From Arthrobacter nitroguajacolicus_D (GTDB taxonomy: Bacteria > Actinomycetota > Actinomycetes > Actinomycetales > Micrococcaceae), in the NCBI RefSeq assembly GCF_031455195.1, contig NZ_JAVDSH010000010.1, positions 131,071-195,070 on the forward strand: a stretch of DNA of 64,000 nt, written 5' to 3'. Below are positions 1 to 8,316 of the stretch, piece after piece. How positions within the stretch are numbered: the first letter of the stretch is position 1; every line of letters begins with the position of its first letter. The position numbers and the translations under genes were made by a program. Below the pieces are notes generated by a model that worked only from the letters and a program-made list of their open reading frames with translations, did not search any database and was not told where the DNA came from.

Positions 1-1274
1 AGGTTCAAAAGATGGTGCAGCGTGCGCATGGCTTCGGACCGGGACCGCGGCAGCTCGCCGATGGTCGCTGCGATTCCACCCACTGTCGCAATGACCGGGA
101 ACGAACTGATGGTGTGCGAATAGGCCTCGATCTCCTGGATGATCCGGGCATGCAGGGCCCGCGGGGACGGGCCATTGCCGGGCAGGAGTGCGTAGACCAC
201 TGAGCCGATCAGGGCGCTGTGGCCGGAGCCGAACTGGACGTTGCACACGGTGGTCACCAAGTGCAGAAGCCGGTGGATTTCCCGGACGGACTCCAGGCTT
301 CCCGTCTCCGGGCGGACAATCGAGAAGGCTGCCACAGCCAGCCCGTTGGCGGTATCGAGGCCCAGCTGCGCGGCGGCGAAGGAGGCGTGGGGAGTGTCAT
401 CCATGAGCGTGCGGATGAGGTCTGCATTTCGTCGCTCCCCGAAGTCTGAGGCCGAGCGGGCATGGAGCATATGCAGCCCTGCCAGGGGCGCCATCCGATC
501 CAGTGCGTCCAATGCCGTGGCGCGTTTTTCCTCACCCGGGTCGATGATCCAGATGGAACCCAGCAGCTCACCGCCGGCCCTGACGGCCAGCGCGAGGCGG
601 GCCATTCCGTCGTCGAGCGCTGGAACAAGCACAGCCCCCGGTGCAGCGTAAACAGCCTTGAAGTCCTGGTCGAATGCCGGCTGGATGGTTTCCTGCAGGG
701 TCAGCGTAGTGATGCGGCGGAGTTCGTCGATGGGTTGGCCCGGCAGTGTGGAATAGCCCAGGATTCGGCCCAGCGGGTCCACAATGCTGGCGGCGCCGTT
801 GGTGATGGAAGCCGCTGCGTTGGCGAACGCGTAAAGGTCGCCAAGCCGCACACCTGATACCGAGTCCGCAGCGGCGCCCATGACCGATGCCCGCGCCAAA
901 GCCACCAGCTGCGTCCAGTCCGCGTCATCCGGCGCCACCAGGACCGAGAGGGTATGCCGGACCGCCGCGGAGCGCAGTTGCTCCATCCGGGCGCCATGGG
1001 CTTTGACGATCACCGCTGCCGCGTTGCTGTTCGCTGCCCGGTGGAGGAGCTGGTCGAAATCCGGTGAACCGTATGTACATCCGACCGCGAGGATGATCCG
1101 ATCGTCCACGCTGGACCACGTATCCAGGGGGTCGTACATGAGGACGTCCGAGACCGGGTGCCCGAGGTTTTCCGGGGTGGGATTGGCGTGCACCAGGTCG
1201 GCCTGCATCAGCTGGATGCAGTCGGAAAGGCGTACTGCCGATTGCTGCATCCCTGACTGCGTCGCGGTATCCAT
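1..1274 (-). CDS. PucR-family transcriptional regulator (C-terminus cut by window edge)
   Basis: About 424 residues are visible from an ATG at 1274, and the frame stays open to base 1. The N-terminus has the PucR-type start (residues about 36-50, HPVSDVLMYDPLDTW), followed by a GAF-like middle region containing ASIVDPLGRILGYS. The C-terminal PucR helix-turn-helix domain would lie beyond the left edge. In this family the N-terminal domain senses a small molecule and the C-terminus binds DNA. The gene diverges from the hydroxy-acid dehydrogenase/ABC transporter/RidA operon 128 bp away and is its obvious candidate regulator; that link is inferred from position only. The family call is good, but the effector is unknown. 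Confidence 0.8.
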   Translation of the reverse strand, partial: MDTATQSGMQQSAVRLSDCIQLMQADLVHANPTPENLGHPVSDVLMYDPLDTWSSVDDRIILAVGCTYGSPDFDQLLHRAANSNAAAVIVKAHGARMEQLRSAAVRHTLSVLVAPDDADWTQLVALARASVMGAAADSVSGVRLGDLYAFANAAASITNGAASIVDPLGRILGYSTLPGQPIDELRRITTLTLQETIQPAFDQDFKAVYAAPGAVLVPALDDGMARLALAVRAGGELLGSIWIIDPGEEKRATALDALDRMAPLAGLHMLHARSASDFGERRNADLIRTLMDDTPHASFAAAQLGLDTANGLAVAAFSIVRPETGSLESVREIHRLLHLVTTVCNVQFGSGHSALIGSVVYALLPGNGPSPRALHARIIQEIEAYSHTISSFPVIATVGGIAATIGELPRSRSEAMRTLHHLLN

Positions 1275-1402
1275 GGTTGGACGTTATCACAGGGTGCAGA
1301 CGGATCTTGTGGAGGATCTTACATATAGCACGGGGGAGATCTGCGTCACTATTGGGAGGGGCGCCGGGCAGGTGAGCCCGTCAGGAACACAGAGGACACA
1401 CC
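1275..1402. promoter_or_regulatory. divergent promoter region of pucR and the hydroxy-acid dehydrogenase operon
   Basis: This 128-bp gap separates two divergent start codons, so it must hold both promoters. It contains a direct repeat GGATCTT at 1302-1308 and 1314-1320 (12-bp period), followed by the AT-rich run TTACATATAG. The repeat could be a PucR site, but that is inference. No convincing -35/-10 pair was fixed. Confidence 0.4.
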
Positions 1403-2689
1403 ATGAAAATCAAGGACATCAAGGCACTCGCCTCGCTGCAGGGACCGGCCCGATCCACGGCCGAGCGGCTGTCCCGGAAATGCTACAGCGTTGAGGACAT
1501 GCGGAAGCTGGCTGCCAAGCGGCTGCCCAAGAGCATCTTCGAATACATCGAAGGCGGCGGAGAGGACGAGGTCTCGCTGCGCCGCAACCGGTCCTCCTTC
1601 GACGACTGGTCATTCCTTCCCAAATGGGGATCAGTGGACAACCTGGACCTCAGCATCACCATCCTTGGCGGCCCATCGGCGATGCCGGTGACACTCTCGC
1701 CGACCGGTGGAACCCGGCTCTTCCACCCTGAAGGCGAATCCGCTGTCGCCCGTGCGGCGCTCACCGCGGGCATCCCCTACGGGCTGGCGCACCTGAGTAC
1801 CACCACCATGGAAGCCGTCAGCGCTGCGGCGCCGGGACTTCGCCGCTGGTTCAACCTGGAACCAACCTCGGACAAAGGACTGCTGCAGGCCGTCCTGGAC
1901 CGGGTGTCCAACGCCGGCTACGAAGCCCTCCTGGTCAACGTCGACTGCAGGGCCATCGGGCACCGCGAACGCGATTACCGCAACGGGTTCACCGCCCCGC
2001 CGTCCATCAAGCCGAAGACGGTGGTTGAGGGGATGTTGCACCCCGCATGGGCGCTGGGATTCCTGGCCAACGACGCCATAGCGTTCCCCAACCTCGATGC
2101 CGACATTCCCGAGGGCCCCCTGGCCAGCTCGCCGGACATGTGGCGCACGCTGCTGGCCGGTTCCTACGAACCCACCGATTGGGACGACATCCGGGACCTG
2201 CGGGAACGCTGGAACGGTCCGATCGTGCTGAAGGGCGTGGTGAACGCGAACGACGCCGCGCTCGCAGCTTCCATGGGAATCGATGCCATCCAGGTCAGCA
2301 ACCACGGTGGACGGCAGCTGGACCATATGGCGGCGCCCCTGGATGTCCTGCCGGAGATCGTTGCAAAGACCGCCGGTCGGATGGAAATCATCGTCGACGG
2401 CGGCATCCGCCGGGGCTCCGACGTGGTCAAGGCGCTGGCCCTCGGCGCGGACGCCTGCTCCATCGGACGCCCCTACCTGTACGGCCTTGCTGCCTCCGGC
2501 CAAGCCGGCGTGGAGCACGTCCTGAAAATGATCACCGCCGAAATGACCCGCACCATGATGCTCCTCGGAGTCTCAACCATCGAAGAACTGCGGGCGGAAG
2601 GCCGGGACTTGATCCGGCACCGCAACGAAGCATTCGCCCGCAACCAACCCACCCGTATCCCCGAGGCCCCTTTGGCCTTGCAGAAATGA
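1403..2689 (+). CDS. FMN-dependent alpha-hydroxy-acid dehydrogenase/oxidase (LldD-like)
   Basis: 428 residues, slightly longer than the usual 380-400. It shows the family landmarks: an FEYIEGGGEDE segment near the N-terminus (about 46-56), the catalytic histidine in SNHGGRQLD (His301, Arg304), and the FMN-phosphate loop DGGIRRGSD followed by GADACSIGRPYLYG. Family members oxidise L-lactate, glycolate, mandelate or related 2-hydroxy acids to 2-oxo acids with FMN. A conserved N-terminal lysine appears in LKGVVNANDA. It is the first gene of an operon with a polar amino-acid-type ABC importer and RidA, so the substrate may be an imported hydroxy acid rather than lactate. The substrate cannot be read from sequence. 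Confidence 0.85.
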   Translation: MKIKDIKALASLQGPARSTAERLSRKCYSVEDMRKLAAKRLPKSIFEYIEGGGEDEVSLRRNRSSFDDWSFLPKWGSVDNLDLSITILGGPSAMPVTLSPTGGTRLFHPEGESAVARAALTAGIPYGLAHLSTTTMEAVSAAAPGLRRWFNLEPTSDKGLLQAVLDRVSNAGYEALLVNVDCRAIGHRERDYRNGFTAPPSIKPKTVVEGMLHPAWALGFLANDAIAFPNLDADIPEGPLASSPDMWRTLLAGSYEPTDWDDIRDLRERWNGPIVLKGVVNANDAALAASMGIDAIQVSNHGGRQLDHMAAPLDVLPEIVAKTAGRMEIIVDGGIRRGSDVVKALALGADACSIGRPYLYGLAASGQAGVEHVLKMITAEMTRTMMLLGVSTIEELRAEGRDLIRHRNEAFARNQPTRIPEAPLALQK

Positions 2690-2699
2690 GGAACCCGAC

Positions 2700-3641
2700 A
2701 TGAAAAATCCAACAGCGGCTCTCCGCGCGAAACCCGGCTTGTCTGCCGTCGTCGCCACTGCTGCGATGATGCTGGCGGTGACGGCGTGCAGCCCCACTGG
2801 CAACGCATCGGCGTCGAACCCGTCCGGCGACGCTGCCGCAGCGGGCACCGGCGTCCCGGCGCTGGAAGTCAACCAGGCCGCCGTCGACCTTCTGCCCGAA
2901 TCCATCAAGGCCTCCAAGGTGCTGCGCGTGGCCATCCCCACCAATGAACCCCCAACGCAGTTCTACCGCGAGGGCACGCAGGAAATGACCGGAACCAACC
3001 CGGATGTGGCCCGTCTCATCGGTGAGGCATTGGGTGTCAAAGTGGACATCCAGGTGGCCAACTTCGACTCCATCATTCCCGGCCTTGCCGCCAACCGCTA
3101 CGACATGACCGTCTCCTCGATGACCCCCACTGAAAAGCGCATGGAAGTCCTGGACTTTGTGGACTACATGCAGATCGGCAACGCCATTGCCGTCCCGAAG
3201 GGCAACCCGGGCGGCATCAAGGACGAAAATGCGCTCTGCGGCAAGAAGGTCGGGCTCCTTACGGGCTCGTACCAGCTGACGGTGAACGTTCCGGCCTATG
3301 ACGAAGCCTGCGCCGCAGCCGGCAAGGACTCCATTCAGAGGAGCGAATTCCAGGACACGCGCCAGGCTATCTCCGCCCTCACCAGCGGACGGCTGGATAC
3401 GGTGCTGGCGGATTCGCCCATCCTGAATTTCGCCGCCACCCAGAACCCCGGTATCGAGGTCGCACGGACGTACGAGTTCGCGCCCGTAGGTGTGGGGGTG
3501 CCCAAGGAATCCGGCCTGGTGAAGTCGGTCTCCGCCGCCCTGGACGCGGTGATCAAGAGTGAGTCCTACACCAAGGTCCTTGGGAAGTACGGCCTTGAGA
3601 CCAGCGCCATCACCGACGCACGCGTCAACTTCGCCCAGTAA
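2700..3641 (+). CDS. ABC transporter substrate-binding lipoprotein, polar amino-acid family
   Basis: 313 residues with an N-terminal signal peptide and a lipobox ending at Cys30 (LAVTAC), so it should be a lipid-anchored binding protein on the outer face of the membrane. The body is a family-3 solute-binding protein: the LRVAIPTNEPP start, GTNPDVARLIGEALG, and the DMTVSSMTPTEKRMEVLDF hinge region. It begins 10 bp after the dehydrogenase stop and is followed by its permease, whose ATG overlaps its stop codon. The ligand is probably a small zwitterionic or acidic compound; the operon context (hydroxy-acid dehydrogenase, RidA) hints at an amino or hydroxy acid. Confidence 0.88.
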   Translation: MKNPTAALRAKPGLSAVVATAAMMLAVTACSPTGNASASNPSGDAAAAGTGVPALEVNQAAVDLLPESIKASKVLRVAIPTNEPPTQFYREGTQEMTGTNPDVARLIGEALGVKVDIQVANFDSIIPGLAANRYDMTVSSMTPTEKRMEVLDFVDYMQIGNAIAVPKGNPGGIKDENALCGKKVGLLTGSYQLTVNVPAYDEACAAAGKDSIQRSEFQDTRQAISALTSGRLDTVLADSPILNFAATQNPGIEVARTYEFAPVGVGVPKESGLVKSVSAALDAVIKSESYTKVLGKYGLETSAITDARVNFAQ

Positions 3642-4588
3642 TGAATTCGAGTAGAGAGGTGACGGCTGTGCAGAAGCAATCCTCAGTCCCCGGCACCGGG
3701 AAGCCGACGACAGCTTCGGAGGACTCAATTCCCGTGGTGCCGCTGAAGCACCCTGTCCGCTTGGTCCTTGCAGCGGTGCTCATCCTGGTGGCCCTCAGCG
3801 CGGCGTGGGATGTCGCAGTGAACGAACGGTACCGCTGGGATGTTGTGGTGTCCTACCTGTTCGCTCCGCAAATCCTTGCCGGCGCAGGTTTAACGCTTGT
3901 TTTGACCGTGGTTTCCATGACCGTGGGCATCGCGCTGGGCACACTGCTGGCGATCATGCGGCTCTCCGACAACCCGATCCTCAGCACCATCAGCCGGGCG
4001 TACATCTGGTTCTTCCGCGGAACCCCGCTCCTGGTCCAGCTGATCTTTTGGTACAACATTGCTGCGCTCTACCCTGTGATCGCGTTCGGACTGCCCTTCG
4101 GTGGACCGTCGGTGGTGCTGGGATCAGCGAACGTGCTGATCTCCCCGCTGGGGGCTGCGCTGCTGGGCCTGTCACTGAACGAAGCCGCGTACATGGCAGA
4201 GATCATCCGTGGTGGCATCGGCTCGGTGGACAAGGGCCAGTACGACGCCGCCCGGGCCCTGGGAATGAGCGGCGGCAAGCTTATGAATCGGGTGATCCTG
4301 CCCCAGGCCATGCGCGTGGTGCTGCCCCCCACTGGCAACCAGGTCATCTCGATGCTGAAGGGCACGTCCCTGGTGAGCGTCCTGGCGATCTCGGACCTGC
4401 TCTACTCAGCCCAGATCATCTACGCGAACAACTACCAGACCATTCCGCTGCTGATCGTGGCCAGCCTCTGGTACCTGCTCATGACCACTGTCCTGAGCTT
4501 CTTCCAAAACAAACTTGAACGCCGTTACGGCCGCGGATTCGACTCAGCGCCGCGACGGATCCGCAAGCCCAAGACAAGGACAGCATGA
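3641..4588 (+). CDS. ABC transporter permease, polar amino-acid (HisM/GlnP) family
   Basis: Up to 315 residues with one N-terminal helix followed by the typical GlnP-type core. The core begins LAGAGLTLVLTVVSM, includes the RGTPLLVQLIF motif, and carries the EAA-loop equivalent (NEAAYMAEIIRGGIGSVDKG), which docks onto the ATPase. An ATG at 3641 overlaps the upstream stop. However, an in-frame GTG at 3668 has an AGAGGTG ribosome-binding site at the right distance and is a credible real start. The final ATGA overlaps the start of the ATPase gene. It forms the membrane channel for the binding protein at 2700. Confidence 0.88.
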   Translation: MNSSREVTAVQKQSSVPGTGKPTTASEDSIPVVPLKHPVRLVLAAVLILVALSAAWDVAVNERYRWDVVVSYLFAPQILAGAGLTLVLTVVSMTVGIALGTLLAIMRLSDNPILSTISRAYIWFFRGTPLLVQLIFWYNIAALYPVIAFGLPFGGPSVVLGSANVLISPLGAALLGLSLNEAAYMAEIIRGGIGSVDKGQYDAARALGMSGGKLMNRVILPQAMRVVLPPTGNQVISMLKGTSLVSVLAISDLLYSAQIIYANNYQTIPLLIVASLWYLLMTTVLSFFQNKLERRYGRGFDSAPRRIRKPKTRTA

Positions 4589-5352
4589 TGACTACCGCCA
4601 TGGTTGAAGCCCGGGGAGTCCGGAAGAACTTCGGCGTTATCGAAATCCTCAAAGGCATCGACCTCCGGGTTGAGAAGGGATCGGTGACCTGCCTGATCGG
4701 CCCGTCCGGTTCTGGCAAGACCACCTTCCTGCGCTGCATCAACCACCTCGAGAAAGTGGACGCCGGCCGGCTTTACGTGGACGAGCACCTGGTGGGCTAC
4801 GCCGAGCGCAACGGGAAGCTCTACGAAATGAAGGAACGCCAAACAGCCCGCTCGCGACTCAACGCCGGCATGGTGTTCCAACGCTTCAACCTTTTCCCCC
4901 ACATGACCGTGCTGGAGAACATCATCGAGGCACCCGTCCACGTGCTCGGCCGGCCCCGGCGCGAGGTGGTCGTGGAAGCGCAGGCACTGCTGGACCGGGT
5001 AGGCCTGGGCAACCGCGGGCACTCCTACCCCCAGGAACTCTCCGGTGGGCAGCAGCAGCGCATCGCTATTGCAAGGGCGTTGGCAATGAAGCCGAAACTG
5101 ATGCTCTTCGATGAGCCAACGTCTGCGCTTGACCCGGAATTGGTGGGAGAAGTGCTGGACGTGATGAAGTCACTGGCCGAGGCAGGAATGACCATGGTGG
5201 TGGTGACGCACGAGCTCGGCTTCGCCCGTCAGGTAGCCGACCAGGTGGTGTTCATGGATGGCGGCGTCGTGGTCGAAAGCGGCCCTCCGGAGAACGTCCT
5301 GGACAACCCGCAGCAGGAGCGCACCAAGGCGTTTCTCTCCAAAGTTTTGTAA
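4585..5352 (+). CDS. ABC transporter ATP-binding protein, polar amino-acid family
   Basis: 255 residues, the usual length for GlnQ/HisP ATPases. Walker A is GPSGSGKT (39-46), the signature is LSGGQQQR (152-159), Walker B is LMLFDEP (172-178), and the switch histidine is in VVTHELG. It has the family's short insertion before the Q-loop (NGKLYEMKERQTARSR). The start ATGATG overlaps the permease stop, indicating translational coupling. It powers the importer formed with the lipoprotein and permease immediately upstream. Confidence 0.92.
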   Translation: MMTTAMVEARGVRKNFGVIEILKGIDLRVEKGSVTCLIGPSGSGKTTFLRCINHLEKVDAGRLYVDEHLVGYAERNGKLYEMKERQTARSRLNAGMVFQRFNLFPHMTVLENIIEAPVHVLGRPRREVVVEAQALLDRVGLGNRGHSYPQELSGGQQQRIAIARALAMKPKLMLFDEPTSALDPELVGEVLDVMKSLAEAGMTMVVVTHELGFARQVADQVVFMDGGVVVESGPPENVLDNPQQERTKAFLSKVL

Positions 5353-5380
5353 GTTTTCCAAGCACCACGAAAGGCACTAC

Positions 5381-5761
5381 ATGTCCCGCCAGCAAGTCGT
5401 CACCAGCCTCGCGCCCAGTCCGGCCGGTCCGTACTCCCAGGCCATCGTGGCCAACGGATTCCTGTTCACCGCAGGCCAGACGCCCCACGACCCCGTCACC
5501 GACGAGCGCGTTGGCATCACCATCGAGGAACAGACCATCCAAGCCATGACGAACCTCGGCGAAGTCCTGGGCGCGCACGGCCTGGATTTCTCCCACGTGG
5601 TCAAAGCGACTGTTCACCTGCACCACCCCGGGCGTGATTTTGACGGCTTCAACACCATCTACGAAAAATACGTTGTGGCCCCATACCCGGCACGAACCAC
5701 CGTGGGGTCGTTCCTTGGCGACTTCCTGGTGGAGATCGATGTGGTCGCGGCTCTTCCGTAG
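5381..5761 (+). CDS. ridA: RidA/YjgF family enamine-imine deaminase
   Basis: 126 residues, a typical RidA length. The chosen ATG follows a GAAAGG ribosome-binding site; the frame is open further upstream, but that region overlaps the ATPase gene. It keeps SPAGPYSQAI, LFTAGQTP and the substrate-anchoring arginine Arg105 in PARTTVG. RidA proteins hydrolyse reactive enamines and imines made by PLP or flavin enzymes. At the end of an operon with an FMN dehydrogenase and an amino-acid-type importer, it probably clears a reactive intermediate of the same pathway. Confidence 0.88.
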   Translation: MSRQQVVTSLAPSPAGPYSQAIVANGFLFTAGQTPHDPVTDERVGITIEEQTIQAMTNLGEVLGAHGLDFSHVVKATVHLHHPGRDFDGFNTIYEKYVVAPYPARTTVGSFLGDFLVEIDVVAALP

Positions 5762-6118
5762 TCAGTTGCTGCTCGCGTTTTCCTGCCGGGATTTACCCAG
5801 TGAACGACGCCGGTCCAACTCGCAGTTGATCAGCTCCAGCAGCGCTTGGGCCGGCTCGGACAGGTGGTGGGTGTCCGGGGAGCCAAGCTGGTCACAGTGG
5901 AGGAGGACGTGGCGGATCCGTTCCAGTTCGCGGGATGGCACCAGGGGCCAGCGGTGGAACAATTGCCTGACGGCTATCGCTCCAAGGAGGGCATCGGGTT
6001 TGTTGGCTACGCCGTGCGTGCCGTGGTTTGCGGCTGCTCTTCGTCGAGCAACGCTGGCCGCGGAAGGGGGGACACCGTGGGCCATGAGGATCTCGGCCTT
6101 TAGCGAATTGGGGGCCAT
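5762..6118 (-). CDS. hypothetical protein, 118 residues
   Basis: A 118-residue, Arg-, Ala- and His-rich soluble protein with no motif I recognise. It is supported by a strong ribosome-binding site (GGGAGG, 5 nt before the ATG) and by filling the space up to the convergent ridA stop with no gap. No membrane segment or signal peptide is visible. The C-terminal half, with HHLSEPAQALLELINCELDRRR, is likely helical. The function is unknown. Confidence 0.5.
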   Translation of the reverse strand: MAPNSLKAEILMAHGVPPSAASVARRRAAANHGTHGVANKPDALLGAIAVRQLFHRWPLVPSRELERIRHVLLHCDQLGSPDTHHLSEPAQALLELINCELDRRRSLGKSRQENASSN

Positions 6119-6181
6119 GGGGACCTCCCGGAGTAGAGCGATGTAAGCCGTCTGCGTGACTTTGAATTCAGCTTACAGAAT

Positions 6182-6460
6182 GTGAGTTATGTCATGTCAA
6201 TCGTTACGTCGCGGAGGGCTCTGGGTGACCGCGCTGAGGACCTGGAAAGCGTGGAGCTGCTCGCCCTCACTCCCTGCGAATCGCTTCCCCCGGCTGTCCG
6301 GGAACGCCTCCGCATCCTCGACGGCCAGTCCAATGCCCTGATCCGCGTGGTGATGCGTCCACTCGTGGAAACCATGACGGACCGCCAAGCCAACCGGGTC
6401 CGGGACGACATCTACCTGGCCCTGCACGAAGGTCCGGTCAAGGAACTCATCGCGGGATAG
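6182..6460 (+). CDS. hypothetical protein, about 90 residues
   Basis: A small soluble protein, 92 residues from a GTG at 6182 or 88 residues from an ATG at 6194 (the one beginning MSIVTSRRAL). Neither start has a good ribosome-binding site. It is rich in Arg, Leu and Glu and predicted mostly helical, with segments such as VRERLRILDGQSNALIRVV. It is divergent from the unknown gene at 6118. No family was recognised; it could be a small regulator or a lineage-specific protein. Confidence 0.5.
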   Translation: MSYVMSIVTSRRALGDRAEDLESVELLALTPCESLPPAVRERLRILDGQSNALIRVVMRPLVETMTDRQANRVRDDIYLALHEGPVKELIAG

Positions 6461-6498
6461 CAGGCGAAGGCGGCAGCACGGATTGCTAGGCTGAGATC

Positions 6499-6834
6499 AT
6501 GACCCGACGCCTCGCCGTACTGTCCGCCGTCCCCTTGTTGCTTATGCTTGCTGGCTGCGGAGCCGTTGAGGAAGCTGCCGGAAACGCAGCCAGCGACGCC
6601 GCCTCGAAAGTGGCCACGGCCGCTGCCGATGAAGTAACCAAGCAGATCTGCGTCGTGGTCCAGGACGGGGTGGTCGGCGTGGAAGACAAGAAGGTCCTGG
6701 CTGGCTTGGTCTCGGCAGCTAATGCGGCTGGCGTGCCTGCTGAAATCACGACGCCGCTCCAACAGATCGCAGACGCAGGCGATCAGGTGCCGGCCGAGTC
6801 GGTTCAGGCACTGAAGGACGCCTGCGCACCCTGA
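6499..6834 (+). CDS. small secreted lipoprotein, hypothetical
   Basis: 111 residues. The N-terminus is a lipoprotein signal: two arginines, a hydrophobic stretch and the lipobox LAGC at residues 17-20. The mature part is Ala-rich and helical (EEAAGNAASDAASKVATAAA), and two further cysteines in KQICVVV and KDACAP may form a disulfide. No enzyme motif is visible. It probably sits on the outer face of the membrane; its role is unknown. It starts 38 bp after the preceding small gene. Confidence 0.65.
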   Translation: MTRRLAVLSAVPLLLMLAGCGAVEEAAGNAASDAASKVATAAADEVTKQICVVVQDGVVGVEDKKVLAGLVSAANAAGVPAEITTPLQQIADAGDQVPAESVQALKDACAP

Positions 6835-6876
6835 TACAAAATATGGAAGGTACTGCGGAATGGCGCCGGAATGGCT

Positions 6877-7689
6877 TTACGCCCCTCCGCGCCTCAAACC
6901 AGCGCCGGCACGCACCGTCCGGGCCCGCACCGTGATCGCAGCCCCGAGGACCAGTGCAGCAGCGACGGCTGCAGCAATCGCCGTCGGGAAGGACTCGGGT
7001 GCGTCGGAGCTGCGGCCAACCGTAATCCACGCGAGGCCCCATGCGATGGCTGCCGCCAGGGCGATGCGTCCGTGACCCTTGATTGCCAAGGCGATTCCGA
7101 CGATGGCCACCACTGCCAGCACCGCGACGGACCAGATCTCGGGTCGCAGCCCAAACCCCACAAAGCCTGACACCTTCAAAGCCGCAGCTATATTGGCGCA
7201 CACTGCCACGCTGGTCCAGCCCAGGTACAGCCCCAGAGTCCCGTCCACCACCACAGCCTCGACCCACGAGCCGGCGCGGGTCCGGCTGTACCTCAGGAAG
7301 GCCAGGACCAAGGTAACGAGGAGGGCCAGAATGACCAGGACGCTGACGAAGAGCCAACCAGCCTGTACGGATAAAATCCACGCGGCGTTCAGGACCATGG
7401 AAACGGAGACGATCCAACCGAGCGACCGCTGCCGCCCAGAGGAACGTTGGGATGGCCGCCACTGCCATACGGTGAAGGCGACCAGGCCGGCGTACACCAC
7501 AGACCAGATGGAGAAGGCCGGTGTCGCGGGAGCCAGGAGCGTGGAGTCGGCGGCCAGAGCACCGCCAGCGGCCTGCGCGATGGGAGTCCCGCCGAAGACT
7601 CCAACGCCGATCATCGATCCCACAATGCATATCACCAGGCTCGCGGTGACCGTCGTTTGCCGGGCCAGGTCTGAGCTTCGAGGTGCCAT
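6877..7689 (-). CDS. tspO: TspO/MBR-like tryptophan-rich membrane protein
   Basis: 270 residues from an ATG at 7689, chosen because AAAGAGG lies 8 nt upstream. About seven hydrophobic segments are visible. The core resembles the TspO/TspO-like group: FSIWSVVYAGLVAFTVWQW, then NAAWILSVQAGW and YLGWTSVAVCAN, with conserved tryptophans. TspO proteins bind tetrapyrroles and other hydrophobic ligands and in some bacteria influence pigment synthesis. The gene diverges from a MarR gene next to a carotenoid operon, which makes a link with pigment regulation attractive but unproven. It is longer than minimal TspO (about 160 residues), so it may be one of the larger actinobacterial relatives. Confidence 0.75.
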   Translation of the reverse strand: MAPRSSDLARQTTVTASLVICIVGSMIGVGVFGGTPIAQAAGGALAADSTLLAPATPAFSIWSVVYAGLVAFTVWQWRPSQRSSGRQRSLGWIVSVSMVLNAAWILSVQAGWLFVSVLVILALLVTLVLAFLRYSRTRAGSWVEAVVVDGTLGLYLGWTSVAVCANIAAALKVSGFVGFGLRPEIWSVAVLAVVAIVGIALAIKGHGRIALAAAIAWGLAWITVGRSSDAPESFPTAIAAAVAAALVLGAAITVRARTVRAGAGLRRGGA

Positions 7690-7759
7690 GTTTCGAGCCT
7701 CTTTCCTTAGGTGGTGTGCGGGGTCCTGCATTCGCGGGGCGCGTGACTTAGTATCAAAA

Positions 7760-7776
7760 TGCTAGTGAAACAAGCT
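7760..7776. promoter_or_regulatory. candidate MarR operator between tspO and marR
   Basis: The sequence TGCTAG-TGAA-ACAAGCT shares both half elements (TGCTAG and ACAAGCT) with the region upstream of the second MarR gene at 14098-14110, where they are adjacent. The outer bases form GCT-N9-AGC. The location, 25 bp before the marR start in the tspO-marR gap, fits an autoregulatory operator. This is inference from shared sequence. Confidence 0.4.
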
Positions 7777-7800
7777 TTACGCTTATCGAAGGAACATCGG

Positions 7801-8316
7801 ATGGACTCGGAAGGCCACGCGCACGGCTACTGGTACGGGAAAGACCCGGGACAGAAGGCGATTGCCGTTGACGTCCTGAACGCCCTGCGGGACTACCGTG
7901 CCTCCGAACAAGCGATGCGCCGGCGGACCCGTTCGTCCATGGGGATGGGTGAGAAGGACTTGCTGGCCCTCCGGTATTTGTTCGAGGCCGAGGCTGCAGG
8001 CAAGTTGATGAAGCCGAAGGATTTGGGCGACAAGCTCGGCATAACGTCGGCTTCCATGACCACGCTGATCGACCGGTTGGTGGAGTCCGGCCACATCCGC
8101 CGCGAACCCCACCCCACTGACCGTCGCGCGCTGATTCTGAAGGCAACCACGGGTTCAGACCAGGAAGTTCGGCATACATTGGGCGGAATGCATCGTCGGA
8201 TGCTGGACGCGGCCTGCGCGTTGAGCCCGGACGAGTCGCAGGTCGTGGTGAACTTCCTGCGGCACATGCGCGAAGCGCTGGACGCCATTGACGAAGAGGA
8301 ACCGCCCCGCTCATGA
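7801..8316 (+). CDS. MarR-family regulator, first of two flanking the carotenoid operon
   Basis: 171 residues from the ATG at 7801, preceded by AAGGA at 7-nt spacing; the frame also has an earlier ATG at 7759 without a good ribosome-binding site. The winged helix is clear: LGDKLGITSASMTTLIDRLV as recognition region, then GHIRREPHPTDRRALI as the wing. It is clearly related to the MarR protein at 14156. Its 3' end overlaps the convergent end of the carotenoid operon by 6 bp. In Corynebacterium glutamicum a MarR protein (CrtR) represses the crt operon and responds to geranylgeranyl diphosphate, so a similar role here is reasonable. Confidence 0.82.
   Translation: MDSEGHAHGYWYGKDPGQKAIAVDVLNALRDYRASEQAMRRRTRSSMGMGEKDLLALRYLFEAEAAGKLMKPKDLGDKLGITSASMTTLIDRLVESGHIRREPHPTDRRALILKATTGSDQEVRHTLGGMHRRMLDAACALSPDESQVVVNFLRHMREALDAIDEEEPPRS

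Noticed and set aside
1631..3728. Long minus-strand frames opposite the hydroxy-acid dehydrogenase and the ABC binding protein
   Set aside because: They lie antisense to well-conserved genes, lack ribosome-binding sites and show no recognisable motif; such frames are common in GC-rich DNA.
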